A DNA stretch of 64,000 nt from Ensifer sp. LC11 (lineage in GTDB: Bacteria > Pseudomonadota > Alphaproteobacteria > Rhizobiales > Rhizobiaceae). The notes under the pieces were generated by a model. That model was not told the DNA's origin. It saw only the letters and a program-made list of their open reading frames with translations, and did no database searches. Below are positions 44,607 through 53,863 of this stretch, piece by piece; within the stretch, counting starts at the first letter, position 1, and every line of letters begins with the position of its first letter. The stretch spans positions 62,001 to 126,000 of the forward strand of contig NZ_MBSO01000067.1 of the NCBI RefSeq assembly GCF_001695835.1, written 5' to 3'. Made by a program: the position numbers and the translations under genes.

Positions 44607-44924
44607 AGTGACCACCTGGAACCTCGCAGCATTCTGGGGCGCCGTGTGCTCAGATGAACGCACAAAGGTCGCTCCAGCATTTTGGTTCTGGAGCATCTTC
44701 TCCGACGTCGGTGATTCCACCTGAGGACGGGATGCTCACATCTAGAGCTGCGAACCTATATCGGTATCGCGAGATCGACAATGTTGCCCCTTGTTCGCCT
44801 GATAGTGCGCGGCTGCGCTTCGGCGAGCATCCCGAGCGCCAGGCAGTCGACCTTGATAAACTTCGGCATATCGCATCCAACGCTTCCACTATAAGACACC
44901 CGCTTAAACAAATCAGGAGAAGAC
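44607..44924. other. 318-bp region upstream of the fusion gene and a small gene
   Basis: The minus frame of the fusion gene remains open to 44720, so the first 114 bp may be coding. A TATAAG sequence at 44890 could be the -10 box of the small gene starting at 44925; no matching -35 box is obvious. Confidence 0.4.
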
Positions 44925-45131
44925 ATGGAGACCGTGGAAATCAACGGCCGCAGCGATTTCGCCCTTTGGGCAATCGAGCGCGCGCAAGAAATAGTGACCA
45001 TCGAAGGCGCTGCCTTCGCGGTTGCCGCCCGTGACATGAATGAACAAGAGCTGGCAGAAACCGCAGCCGCGCTTGGAAAAGCGATCAGTGACGCGATGCT
45101 CGAAGTTTTCGATGGCTTGATTGCGGGTTAG
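44925..45131 (+). CDS. Small hypothetical protein
   Basis: A 68-residue acidic, mostly helical protein (METVEINGRSDFALWAIERA ... ALGKAISDAMLEVFDGLIAG) without Cys, signal peptide or membrane segment. An AGGAGAAG site sits 3-8 bases before the ATG. The codon pattern fits the genome. No family was recognised. It is isolated between the fusion gene and the copper island. Confidence 0.6.
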   Translation: METVEINGRSDFALWAIERAQEIVTIEGAAFAVAARDMNEQELAETAAALGKAISDAMLEVFDGLIAG

Positions 45132-45521
45132 TCCTCACCCATTTCCAAGAGAATGCTGGCGCAAATTTTGAAGAGATGGACGGCCTTGGCCCTGAATGTC
45201 GAGACCACTTTTCAGGGCACGCCACGCACTGGGATGGATGACCTATCACCGCGAAGCCGGAGGGGTAGAAGGCGCGCACGCCATGTGGCGTGAAGCGGTG
45301 GCTCGCGATGCGAGCCGGCGCGTTTCGTGCCTTTGGCGTCACAACCAAGCTTGAACTAATCGCCGATCCAAACGAGAGGGCCACTGTGACGCCGCTGGGT
45401 TATCGCGTCGGTCGGCGCCCTGTCACCGTTCGCCGCCGAGCGGAAAGTTCAGCAATGCTCTTGACCTTCCCATCGTTGGAAGCCCCATCTTCCAATAAAA
45501 GGATGTGAAAGGAGCGCGATT
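45132..45521. other. 390-bp intergenic region before copA
   Basis: Two adjacent perfect hairpins, CACGCC-ATGT-GGCGTG (45277-45292) and GGCTCGC-GAT-GCGAGCC (45300-45316), could end the small-gene transcript, though they lie 145 bp past its stop. The CueR-type promoter (45461-45491) and the copA ribosome site complete the region. No gene is seen. Confidence 0.5.
45461..45491 (+). promoter_or_regulatory. CueR-type promoter of copA
   Basis: TTGACC and CATCTT boxes are separated by 19 bp containing CTTCCCATCGTTGGAAG, the dyad and overlong spacer of MerR-family copper promoters. It closely matches the promoter of the CopZ-like gene at 26202. The copA start lies 30 bp downstream. Confidence 0.85.
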
Positions 45522-48032
45522 ATGGGATCTGTGACCCCCATTAGAACCAACGATGCCGAGGAATTTTCGGCGACTGCGATGAGTGCCAGTATTCCCGTCG
45601 AGGGCATGACTTGCGCGTCGTGCGTGTCACGCGTCGAAAAGGCGATCCGCGCCGTGCCAGGTGTCACCTCGGCTTCGGTCAATCTCGCGACCGAACGCGC
45701 CGACATCCGCTTCGACGCGACGACCAAATCGGCCGACATCGTCAAGGCGATCGAGAACGCCGGATATGGTGCGGCCGAAGACACCATCGAGCTCACCATC
45801 GAAGGCATGACCTGCGCGTCCTGCGTCGCACGCATCGAAAAGGCGCTGAAGACGGTGCCGGGCGTCACCGAAGCAAACGTCAATCTGGCGACCGAGCGCG
45901 CCTCGGTCCGCGTGACAAGGGGCATCGCCACCGCGGCCGCGCTCGAAGAGGCTGTCCGCGTTGCCGGCTATGCCGCCAAGCGCATCACCGGCGACGAAAG
46001 TGTCGACCGCGAAGGTGAGAAGCGCGAGCAGGAGACCCGAAAGCTCGCGCGCTCCCTGCTCCTCGCCGGCGTCCTGACGCTGCCGATCTTCCTGCTCGAA
46101 ATGGGCTCGCACTTCATCCCGGCCGTGCACGACTTCGTCATGAACAACATCGGCATGCAGGAAAGCTGGTACCTGCAGTTCGTGCTGACGACGCTGGTGC
46201 TCTTCGGCCCGGGTTTGCGCTTCTACCAGAAGGGCGTTCCCGCCCTCTTCCGCCTGGCACCGGACATGAACTCGCTGGTCGCCATCGGTACGTCGGCAGC
46301 CTGGATCTATTCGGTCGTCGCTACTTTTGCGCCGGACTTTTTGCCTGACGGTACAGCCAACGTCTATTACGAAGCTGCTGCCGTCATCGTCACGTTGATC
46401 CTGCTCGGCCGCGTCCTCGAGGCGCGCGCCAAGGGCCGCACGTCGGAGGCGATCAAGCACCTGATGGGGCTGCAGGCAAAGACGGCCCGCGTCATCCGCG
46501 ACGGCGAGACCGTCGAGGTCCCGCTTTCCGACGTGCAGAGCGGTGACACCGTGGTGGTGCGCCCTGGCGACCGGGTTCCGGTCGATGGCAGCGTCATCGA
46601 CGGCAACTCCTATGTCGACGAATCGATGATCACTGGCGAGCCGGTGCCGGTCGAAAAGACCGCAGGCAGCGAGGTGGTAGGCGGCACGATCAACAAGACC
46701 GGCTCCTTCACCTTCCGCGCCACCAAGGTCGGCGCCGACACGGTGCTCGCGCAGATCATCAAGATGGTCGAGCAGGCCCAGGGCGCGAAGCTGCCGATCC
46801 AGTCGCTGGTCGACCGCGTCACGGCCTGGTTCGTGCCGGCCGTCATCGCCATTGCGCTTCTGACCTTCGGCATCTGGCTGGTCTTAGGACCCGATCCGGC
46901 GCTGACCTTCGCGCTCGTCAATGGCGTCGCCGTGCTGATCATCGCCTGCCCCTGCGCCATGGGCCTTGCCACCCCGACCTCGATCATGGTCGGCACGGGC
47001 CGCGCCGCCGAAATGGGCGTGCTCTTCCGCAAGGGCGAGGCGCTGCAGACGCTGCGCAATGCCGCCGTCATCGCCGTCGACAAGACGGGAACCTTGACCA
47101 AGGGACGGCCCGAACTGACCGACCTCGAAACCGCCGCTGGCTTTGAACGTGACAGCGTTCTGGCGCTGGTCGCTGCCGTCGAAACCCGTTCCGAGCACCC
47201 GATTGCCGAGGCAATTGTCGAGGCGGCAAAGGCAAAAGGCCTGGCGATCGCTGATCCGGCCAAGTTCGAGGCCATCCCCGGTTTCGGCGCTAGCGCTGAA
47301 GTGGCGGGCCGCACGGTCCATGTCGGCGCAGACCGGCTGATGGCGCAACTGAATCTCGATGTTGCCGTCTTTGCCGAACAGGCCGCTCGGCTGGGTTCGG
47401 AAGGCAAGAGCCCGCTCTATGCCGCGATCGACGGCAAGCTTGCAGCGATCATTGCCGTTGCCGACCCGATCAAGGAAACGACGCCGCAGGCAATCCGTAT
47501 GCTGCACGATCTCGGTCTCAAGGTCGCGATGATCACCGGCGACAATCGCCGCACTGCGGAAGCTATCGCCGCCAAGCTCGGCATCGACGAGGTCATCGCC
47601 GAAGTCCTGCCCGACGGCAAGGTGGCAGCGCTGAAGAAGCTGAAGCAAGGCGGACGCGCTGTCGCCTTCGTCGGCGACGGCATCAACGATGCGCCGGCGC
47701 TCGCCGAAGCCGATGTCGGGCTTGCGATCGGCACCGGCACGGATGTCGCCATCGAAAGCGCCGACGTGGTGCTGATGTCCGGCGATCTGCTCGGCGTGCC
47801 GAACGCTATCGCCCTTTCCAAGGCGACGATCCGCAACATCAAGGAGAACCTCTTCTGGGCCTTCGCCTATAACGCGGTGCTGATCCCGGTTGCCGCCGGC
47901 GCGCTCTATCCCGGCTATGGCCTGCTGCTGTCGCCGATCTTTGCGGCTGGCGCCATGGCGCTGTCGAGCGTCTTCGTGCTCGGAAACGCACTGCGCCTCA
48001 GGGGCTTCCGGCCCGTTGCGGCGGCGCATTGA
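45522..48032 (+). CDS. copA: Cu(I)-exporting P1B-type ATPase
   Basis: An 836-residue copper pump of the inner membrane. Two N-terminal HMA domains carry GMTCASC (C31/C34 and C98/C101), followed by eight membrane segments, the TGEPVPVEK actuator loop, the metal-path motif IIACPCAMG, phosphorylation site [18 protein letters not shown] and the hinge [16 protein letters not shown]. The CPC motif and hinge make it P1B-1 (Cu+/Ag+). AAGGAG lies 7 bases before the ATG. It is followed 117 bp later by cueR. Confidence 0.96.
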   Translation: MGSVTPIRTNDAEEFSATAMSASIPVEGMTCASCVSRVEKAIRAVPGVTSASVNLATERADIRFDATTKSADIVKAIENAGYGAAEDTIELTIEGMTCASCVARIEKALKTVPGVTEANVNLATERASVRVTRGIATAAALEEAVRVAGYAAKRITGDESVDREGEKREQETRKLARSLLLAGVLTLPIFLLEMGSHFIPAVHDFVMNNIGMQESWYLQFVLTTLVLFGPGLRFYQKGVPALFRLAPDMNSLVAIGTSAAWIYSVVATFAPDFLPDGTANVYYEAAAVIVTLILLGRVLEARAKGRTSEAIKHLMGLQAKTARVIRDGETVEVPLSDVQSGDTVVVRPGDRVPVDGSVIDGNSYVDESMITGEPVPVEKTAGSEVVGGTINKTGSFTFRATKVGADTVLAQIIKMVEQAQGAKLPIQSLVDRVTAWFVPAVIAIALLTFGIWLVLGPDPALTFALVNGVAVLIIACPCAMGLATPTSIMVGTGRAAEMGVLFRKGEALQTLRNAAVIAVDKTGTLTKGRPELTDLETAAGFERDSVLALVAAVETRSEHPIAEAIVEAAKAKGLAIADPAKFEAIPGFGASAEVAGRTVHVGADRLMAQLNLDVAVFAEQAARLGSEGKSPLYAAIDGKLAAIIAVADPIKETTPQAIRMLHDLGLKVAMITGDNRRTAEAIAAKLGIDEVIAEVLPDGKVAALKKLKQGGRAVAFVGDGINDAPALAEADVGLAIGTGTDVAIESADVVLMSGDLLGVPNAIALSKATIRNIKENLFWAFAYNAVLIPVAAGALYPGYGLLLSPIFAAGAMALSSVFVLGNALRLRGFRPVAAAH

Positions 48033-48149
48033 AACACTGCCCGGCTTCCCAAGACGTAGCGGAAGCCGGGCAGCCCCCCTATATTCGATCGGACAGGTTT
48101 GCCCGCCTATGCAACCCCAAGGATTGCACGCAGCTCCAAAGGTAAAGTC

Positions 48150-48620
48150 ATGAACATCGGTGAAGTCTCTCGCGCCTCCGGCGTCTCGACCAAAATGATC
48201 CGCTACTATGAGACGATCGGCCTGATCCCCCCGGCCGACCGCAGCGAATCGGGCTACCGCAACTATGGCGACAACGATGTCCATACGCTGCGCTTCATCC
48301 GTCGCTCGCGCGACCTCGGCTTCACCGTCGAGCAGATGACCGATCTCCTGGCGCTCTGGCGCGACCGGTCGCGCGCCAGCGGCGAGGTCAAGAAGATCGC
48401 GCTCGAGCATGTTGAGATCCTGGAGCGCAAGGCCGAAGAACTGAAGGCGATGAGCCGCACACTCAAGCATCTGGCCGCCCATTGCCATGGCGACGCGCGC
48501 CCGGACTGTCCCATTCTTGACGATCTGGCCGATGCCGGCAACACCCCGGCGAAGACAACCGAGCCTGCCCGTTTTGGTGCCGGCGGCATCGACCCGGTTC
48601 GCAACCGGCGGCATGGATGA
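48150..48620 (+). CDS. cueR: Copper-responsive MerR-family regulator CueR
   Basis: A 156-residue MerR protein with N-terminal winged HTH (MNIGEVSRASGVSTKMIRYYE), a long dimerisation helix and the Cu(I)-binding pair C112-x7-C120 in HCHGDARPDC, exactly as in E. coli CueR. After this loop it has a 30-residue tail. It is placed downstream of copA in the same direction and is the obvious activator of the two CueR-type promoters in this window. Confidence 0.93.
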   Translation: MNIGEVSRASGVSTKMIRYYETIGLIPPADRSESGYRNYGDNDVHTLRFIRRSRDLGFTVEQMTDLLALWRDRSRASGEVKKIALEHVEILERKAEELKAMSRTLKHLAAHCHGDARPDCPILDDLADAGNTPAKTTEPARFGAGGIDPVRNRRHG

Positions 48621-48716
48621 CGTGGCCCCATGCGCTTTGCAAAGTCTCACGCATTCGTGACGCCGCTAAACGCAAGCGGCATTGACAGGAATCGTCTGCG
48701 TTTCTACGGATCGGTC

Positions 48717-49106
48717 ATGGAGAAGGTACGAGCCACATATCTGCGTTTGCTGATTGTGCTGAAGCTGGCGATTGCTGTGTCGCTGGCCCTGCTGCCTTAT
48801 TCCACCGCTTCGGGCATGATGCATGCAGCCGCGCACGGCGCGATGCAGATCGAGGCATCCGCCAATCCGATGCAAGCTGCGACCGAACACTGCCCGAGCC
48901 TCGACAAAGGCAAGGTGAAGCCGGCAGAGCAGAGCGGCAAGGCCGACAAGAAGGATTGCTGCAAGACCTTCTGCGCGGCCGTGGCGGTGCTTGGCGACGC
49001 CGACGGCAGCCATCCGGATTTCCCGCGCTCCATCCGTAATTTCGGCGCACACCCGCAGCTGACCCCCGGTGAGCTCGACGGCCTTCATCGTCCCCCAAGA
49101 GCCTGA
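48717..49106 (+). CDS. Cys-rich membrane-anchored protein of the copper island
   Basis: A 129-residue protein with one N-terminal membrane or signal helix (YLRLLIVLKLAIAVSLALLP), a His/Met-rich segment (GMMHAAAHGAMQIEAS) and a cysteine cluster (EHCPSL ... KKDCCKTFCAAVAVLG). This layout resembles small DUF2946/CopL-like copper-region proteins, but the match is by eye. No good ribosome site precedes ATG 48717; the frame is open to 48630 upstream. A periplasmic copper-binding role is inferred from context and composition. Confidence 0.65.
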   Translation: MEKVRATYLRLLIVLKLAIAVSLALLPYSTASGMMHAAAHGAMQIEASANPMQAATEHCPSLDKGKVKPAEQSGKADKKDCCKTFCAAVAVLGDADGSHPDFPRSIRNFGAHPQLTPGELDGLHRPPRA

Positions 49107-49308
49107 CTTCGTGAATTCGTGACCGCTGCTGCGTGTTTCCTTTGGTCGTAGCCAATTGAGGAACAAGAACCTGCAGTAGTTCCAAGCGTTCCAGCGACCG
49201 TTGTCGTCCAGTGAGACGCAGGTCCCTGCAGCGCGGTCCGCGACGAGGCCCGCCCGGTCCTTTGCCGGTCGATCGCCGACCTCTGCCATTCACATTTCAG
49301 GTTGAACC

Positions 49309-49539
49309 ATGAAACGATTGTTTTCCATGGCGCTCCTGCCCATGATCCTGGGCGGATGCGCTGCCACCTTGCCTGCCGAGGTCTCAAGCCTCGGCGATCC
49401 CGCCGACAGCACGAGCGGCATTCGAAGCACGCAGTATCGCAGCCCCATTTCGGGCTACACCCACCGCGAGCCGACCGGCCCCAAGGCCTGGGGCCCTCTC
49501 AACGACGCGCAATCGACCGCCAAGGGAGACGCGTCATGA
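49309..49539 (+). CDS. Small lipoprotein of the copper efflux operon
   Basis: A 76-residue lipoprotein with a signal peptide and lipobox ILGGC (C17), then a short hydrophilic, Ser/Pro/Gly-rich mature part ending WGPLNDAQSTAKGDAS. Its stop overlaps the start of the TolC-like gene by 4 bp (ATGA), so the two are coupled. It may be an outer-membrane accessory to the TolC-like protein; no domain was recognised. Confidence 0.78.
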   Translation: MKRLFSMALLPMILGGCAATLPAEVSSLGDPADSTSGIRSTQYRSPISGYTHREPTGPKAWGPLNDAQSTAKGDAS

Positions 49540-50999
49540 GGCTTCGCAAGCTCAACCTCGCGGCGGCAATCGGCCTGCCGCTCGTGCTTGCCGGCTGCGC
49601 GACCAACGCAGAATATTCGGCCAAGGACGCGGGCTTTACGACTGTCGATGCGAAGATCGCAACGGCCGCGACGAAGAAAAGCGTCTGGATCCAGAACCGC
49701 GAACAGGCCGACAAGGTCAATGCCGAGGTCAAGGCGCTGTTGAAGCGCAAGACGATCGACGCCGATACGGCCGTCCAGATCGCGCTTCTCAACAACAAGG
49801 GCCTGCAGGCCGCCTATGCCGATCTCGGCGATGCCTCGGCCGACGCCTGGCAGGCGACGCTGTTCCTCAACCCCACCGTCTCGATCGGTACGACCGGCAT
49901 CGGCACACCGGAACTCCAAGCCTACAAGGCGATCGAGGGGCTGGTCACCACCAATATCCTGGCACTCCTGACGCGCGACAAGACCATCGCCATTGCCGAC
50001 GCGCGCTTCCGCCAGGCACAGCTTTCAGCGGCACTCAGCACGCTCGAGCTTGCCGCGGAGACCCGCCGCGCCTGGATCGACGCCGTCGCGGCATGGGAAA
50101 CCGTCGCACAGCTGAACCGGGCGCAGGTTGCGGCGGATGCCTCCTCGGAACTGGCCGCAAAACTGGGTGAGACCGGCGCCATGGGCAAGGGTACGCAAGC
50201 GCGTGAACATGTCTTCGACGCCGAACTCGCCGGGCAGGCGGCCGAGGCGCGGCTTGCCGCTCGCCTTGCCAAGGAGAACCTCACGCGGCTGATGGGTCTG
50301 TGGGGCGCCGACGTGGACTATCAGGTCCCGAACCGTCTGCCGGATCTGCCGAAGGCGCTCGCCCGCAAGGACAGCATCGAAGCGGAGGCGCTGAAACGCC
50401 GCGTCGATCTGCAGATCGCCCGGCTTGATCTCGAAGCGGTAGCGAAATCCTACAAGCTGACCGAGGCGACCCGCTTCGTCACCGACCTCGAGCTCGTCGC
50501 CGGCGCGGAAGCGGAGCGGGAGAAAGAGGATCACGGCACCAAGGTCGAGACCACGGGCCAGTTCGAGCTCGAATTTGTGATCCCGATCTTCGACAGCGGA
50601 AGCGCGCGCATGCGCAAGGCCGAGCTTGCCCATATGCGCTCGGCGAACCTGCTTGCGGAAAAGGCGGTCAATATCCGCTCGGAAGCGCGGTCCGCCTACG
50701 AAGCCTATCGCTCGCGCTACGAGATCGCCCGCCACTATCGCAACAGCGTCGTGCCGCTGCGCAGCAAGATCGAGGAGGAAGCGACGCTCAGCTACAACGG
50801 CATGATCACCAGCACGTTCGAGCTCTTGGCCGACGTCAGGGCGAAGGTCAATTCGACCGTGCTTTCCGTCAACGCAAAGCGCGATTTCTGGCTGGCCGAC
50901 GCCGATCTGACGACGGCGATCAACGGCGGCGGATCGGGTGGATCCGGCGGAGCAGCGGCCGCACCCGCAGCGGCGGAAGCCGGCGGCGCAGGGCACTAA
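49536..50999 (+). CDS. TolC-family outer-membrane efflux lipoprotein
   Basis: A 487-residue outer-membrane factor with lipobox LAGC (C21) and two long heptad-rich coiled-coil regions around internal repeats (AALSTLELAAETRRAWIDAVAAWE and ELAHMRSANLLAEKAVNIRSEARSAYEAYRSRY). The DSGSARMRKAE segment is typical of OMF proteins. The C terminus is a Gly/Ala-rich tail. It is followed by the multicopper oxidase gene. No RND pump (CusA) or membrane-fusion protein (CusB) gene is in the window, so its inner-membrane partner is unknown. Confidence 0.85.
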   Translation: MRLRKLNLAAAIGLPLVLAGCATNAEYSAKDAGFTTVDAKIATAATKKSVWIQNREQADKVNAEVKALLKRKTIDADTAVQIALLNNKGLQAAYADLGDASADAWQATLFLNPTVSIGTTGIGTPELQAYKAIEGLVTTNILALLTRDKTIAIADARFRQAQLSAALSTLELAAETRRAWIDAVAAWETVAQLNRAQVAADASSELAAKLGETGAMGKGTQAREHVFDAELAGQAAEARLAARLAKENLTRLMGLWGADVDYQVPNRLPDLPKALARKDSIEAEALKRRVDLQIARLDLEAVAKSYKLTEATRFVTDLELVAGAEAEREKEDHGTKVETTGQFELEFVIPIFDSGSARMRKAELAHMRSANLLAEKAVNIRSEARSAYEAYRSRYEIARHYRNSVVPLRSKIEEEATLSYNGMITSTFELLADVRAKVNSTVLSVNAKRDFWLADADLTTAINGGGSGGSGGAAAAPAAAEAGGAGH

Positions 51000-51013
51000 G
51001 AAGGAATAGAAAG

Positions 51014-52351
51014 ATGTTCAACAGAAGACACTTCCTCGGCGCTGGCGCAGCTCTCGTTTCGACCGCCGCCTGGGCGCAGACCTCCAACTCCGGCCTGCCC
51101 GAAGCGGCAACGATGGACAATGCCAAGACCCAGAAGCCGATCGTTCCGACGAGCGGTCCTGACTACAATCCGGTCGTCACCCTCAACGGCTGGACCCTGC
51201 CGCACCGCATGAACAACGGCGTCAAGGAATTCCACCTCGTCGCCGAGCCTGTCGAGCGGGAGATGGCGGACGGCATGACCGCCTATCTCTGGGGCTACAA
51301 CGGCCAGTCGCCGGGTCCGACGATCGAAGCGGTCGAAGGTGACCGCGTCCGCATCTTCGTCACCAACAAGCTGCCGGAACACACCACCATCCACTGGCAC
51401 GGCATGATCCTGCCTTCGGGCATGGATGGCGTCGGCGGCCTGTCGCAGCCGCACATCCCCTCGGGCAAGACCTACGTCTACGAGTTCGACCTCGTGAAGT
51501 CGGGCACCTTCATGTACCACCCGCACGCCGACGAAATGGTGCAGATGGCCATGGGCATGATGGGGTTCTTCGTCGTGCACCCGAAGGACCCGAATTTCAT
51601 GCGCGTCGACCGCGATTTCGTGTTCCTGCTCAATGCCTACGACATCGAGCCCGGGACCTACGTTCCGCGCATCATGGAAATGACCGACTTCAACATGTGG
51701 TGCTGGAACAGCCGGATCTTTCCCGACATCGACCCGCTGGTCGTGTCGAAAGATGACCGCGTGCGCGTGCGGGTCGGCAACCTCACCATGACCAACCATC
51801 CGATCCACATGCACGGTTACGACTTCGAAGTGACCTGCACCGATGGTGGCTGGGTACGGCCGGAGGCCCGTTGGCCGGAAGTAACCATCGACATCCCCGT
51901 CGGCGCGATGCGTGCCTACGAGTTCGACGCCAAATACGAAGGCGACTGGGCGATCCATTGCCACAAGTCGCACCACACGATGAATGCGATGGGGCACGAC
52001 ATCCCGACCTTCATCGGCGCCGACAAGACATCGGTCGCGGCGAAGATCCGCAAGGTCAAGCCCGACTATATGCCCATGGGTACGGCCGGCATGGCCGACA
52101 TGGGCGAAATGGAAATGCCGCTCCCCGACAACACGATCCCGATGATGACTGGCTGGGGTCCGCACGGCGCGCTGGAGATGGGCGGCATGTTTTCGGTGGT
52201 GAAGGTGCGCGAAGGCATCTCCGCCGGCGATTACAGCGACCCCGGCTGGTACAAAAACCCGCCGGGAACGCAAGCCTGGGAGTGGACCGGCGCTCTGCCG
52301 GAAGCGACGCGGGCAAACGATGCCAAGACCGTGATCACGCCGAAACCATGA
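51014..52351 (+). CDS. Tat-exported multicopper oxidase
   Basis: A 445-residue periplasmic oxidase with twin-arginine signal (NRRHFLGAG). The four copper motifs are HWHG (H127, H129), HPH (H169, H171), HPIHMHG (H262, H265, H267) and HCHKSHHTM (H315, C316, H317, H321 region, M323). Such enzymes oxidise toxic Cu(I) to Cu(II). The C-terminal region is Met-rich (MPMGTAGMADMGEMEM), a typical extra copper-binding stretch. It starts 14 bp after the TolC-like gene. Confidence 0.93.
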   Translation: MFNRRHFLGAGAALVSTAAWAQTSNSGLPEAATMDNAKTQKPIVPTSGPDYNPVVTLNGWTLPHRMNNGVKEFHLVAEPVEREMADGMTAYLWGYNGQSPGPTIEAVEGDRVRIFVTNKLPEHTTIHWHGMILPSGMDGVGGLSQPHIPSGKTYVYEFDLVKSGTFMYHPHADEMVQMAMGMMGFFVVHPKDPNFMRVDRDFVFLLNAYDIEPGTYVPRIMEMTDFNMWCWNSRIFPDIDPLVVSKDDRVRVRVGNLTMTNHPIHMHGYDFEVTCTDGGWVRPEARWPEVTIDIPVGAMRAYEFDAKYEGDWAIHCHKSHHTMNAMGHDIPTFIGADKTSVAAKIRKVKPDYMPMGTAGMADMGEMEMPLPDNTIPMMTGWGPHGALEMGGMFSVVKVREGISAGDYSDPGWYKNPPGTQAWEWTGALPEATRANDAKTVITPKP

Positions 52352-52401
52352 CGACACGGCTGATTGTTATGAACACTCTCAAATCGACCAGGAACAATAC
52401 G

Positions 52402-52887
52402 ATGAAGAAAACAGCATTCGCACTGGCGCTCGTTGTCGCCACCGCCCTCTCCTCCCAGGCTTTCGCATCGGGCAGCCACGCAGGTGGCCACAATAAGGTC
52501 TCCATCGGCGAGCCCGGCGACAGCAAGAAGGCGACGCAGACGATCCGCGTCACCATGAAGGAAACCGACGACGGCAGGATGATCTTCACCCCGGCCACCA
52601 TCAAGGTTCGGCAGGACCAGACGGTTCACTTCGCGATCAAGAACGCCGGCGAGCTCGCGCATGAATTCGTCCTCGACGACAAGGCGACGATCCAGGAACA
52701 CAAGATCACCATGGAGAAGTTCCCCGACATGGAGCACGACGATCCGAACGCGATCCGGCTCGAGCCTGGCAAGTCCGGCGACATCTACTGGACCTTCACC
52801 AATGACGGTACCTTCGAGTTCGCCTGCCTTGTGCCGGGCCACTACGATGCCGGCATGCACGGCCCGCTCGACGTCGTGAAGAAATGA
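52402..52887 (+). CDS. Periplasmic cupredoxin-like copper protein
   Basis: A 161-residue protein with signal peptide (cleavage after AFA near residue 22) and a plastocyanin/azurin-like fold. The type 1 copper ligands are visible as His in LAHEF and the C-terminal C...H...M set in FACLVPGHYDAGMHG. ATG 52402 is preceded by CAGGAA; an ATG at 52370 is an alternative. It probably carries electrons or copper for the neighbouring oxidase. Confidence 0.88.
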   Translation: MKKTAFALALVVATALSSQAFASGSHAGGHNKVSIGEPGDSKKATQTIRVTMKETDDGRMIFTPATIKVRQDQTVHFAIKNAGELAHEFVLDDKATIQEHKITMEKFPDMEHDDPNAIRLEPGKSGDIYWTFTNDGTFEFACLVPGHYDAGMHGPLDVVKK

Positions 52888-52912
52888 TCCCGATCACAGG
52901 AAAGGATGAAAC

Positions 52913-53206
52913 ATGAAGACCGTAGGCAAACTCTTTGCAGCGCTCGCGCTTGCTGTTTCCGCCACCACATTTGCCCTTCCCGCCCAGGCAGCGGAATTCA
53001 CCAAAGGTGTCGTCAAGAAGATCGACACCAAGGCCAAGAAGGTCACGATCGACCATGAGGATCTGAAGAACCTCGACATGCCGGCCATGACCATGGTGTT
53101 CCGCGTTGGCGACGATGCCGTGCTCGCCAAGCTCAAGGAAGGCGCTGCGATTGAATTCGTCGCCGACCGGGTCAAGGGCAAGCTGACCGTGACCGAGGTC
53201 AAGTAA
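52913..53206 (+). CDS. CusF-like periplasmic copper-binding protein
   Basis: A 97-residue protein with signal peptide (cleavage near AQA, residue 26) and a CusF/CusX-type OB fold. The DMPAMTMVF segment supplies the methionine ligands, and DHEDLKNLD holds the expected His upstream. It starts 25 bp after the cupredoxin gene. In CusCBAF, CusF passes Cu(I) to the RND pump; the pump is not encoded here. Confidence 0.9.
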   Translation: MKTVGKLFAALALAVSATTFALPAQAAEFTKGVVKKIDTKAKKVTIDHEDLKNLDMPAMTMVFRVGDDAVLAKLKEGAAIEFVADRVKGKLTVTEVK

Positions 53207-53286
53207 CTGTGACAATCGGCCCGGGTCGACTTCGCGCGGCCCCGGCCTCACAATCCCCAAATCAGGCAAACGGAAAGGAGTGTTCG

Positions 53287-53748
53287 ATGAACGTGCTACG
53301 CAGGCATTTCGTTGCAGGCACGATTGCGGGCATCGCCCTCTTTGCAACAGGCACAGCGGCGGCAACCAGTACCATGGCCGTCTACAAGGACCCGCAATGC
53401 GGGTGCTGCGAACAATGGGCGGACGCGATGGAAGCCGCCGGCTACAAGGTCGAAGTGCACGACGAGGCCGATATGTCGGTGATCAAGACGCGGTTCGCGG
53501 TTCCCGCCGACGTGGAAGGCTGCCATACGGCGATCGTCGACGGCTATGTCGTCGAGGGACACGTGCCGCTGGAAGCAGTCCGCAAGCTTCTGGCTGAGAG
53601 ACCCGACATTGCCGGCATTGCCGTGCCCGGCATGCCCGCAGGCTCGCTCGGCATGGGCAACGACCCGCAGGCGTCCTACGACGTCTACACGATCGCCAAG
53701 GCGGGCGCCCAATCGACGGTCTACTATCAGGTACGACCGGTAAAGTAG
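53287..53748 (+). CDS. DUF411 copper-region protein
   Basis: A 153-residue DUF411 protein with a signal peptide (about 1-26, ALFATGTAAA) and a thioredoxin-like start carrying the CxCC motif of YKDPQCGCCEQW, plus GCHTAIVDGYVVEGHVP with a further Cys. DUF411 proteins are found in copper and silver resistance clusters and are thought to bind metal in the periplasm. It ends the copper operon, with AAAGGAG before the ATG. Confidence 0.88.
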   Translation: MNVLRRHFVAGTIAGIALFATGTAAATSTMAVYKDPQCGCCEQWADAMEAAGYKVEVHDEADMSVIKTRFAVPADVEGCHTAIVDGYVVEGHVPLEAVRKLLAERPDIAGIAVPGMPAGSLGMGNDPQASYDVYTIAKAGAQSTVYYQVRPVK

Positions 53749-53803
53749 CGCCGATCCCCGAGGGTGAGCGTTCCGACACCTGGCATGTTGCGCAAACAGA
53801 GAC

Positions 53804-53835
53804 CCGAACGCTTCCGCGATGGCGGAGGCGTTCGG
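53804..53835. terminator. Hairpin between the copper operon and the convergent VOC gene
   Basis: A 14-bp stem with one wobble pair (CCGAACGCTTCCGC / GCGGAGGCGTTCGG) and a 4-base loop. On the minus strand it is followed by GTCTCTGTTTG, a modest T-rich tail. It probably ends the VOC transcript and perhaps the copper operon. Confidence 0.55.
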
Positions 53836-53863
53836 CAAGAAGGCTGGGCTGCGGGAACGAAAG

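Noticed and set aside
44654-45034. A 126-codon plus-strand open frame before the small gene at 44925
   Set aside because: It overlaps the better supported 44925-45131 gene in another frame, lacks a ribosome site and has an arbitrary composition.
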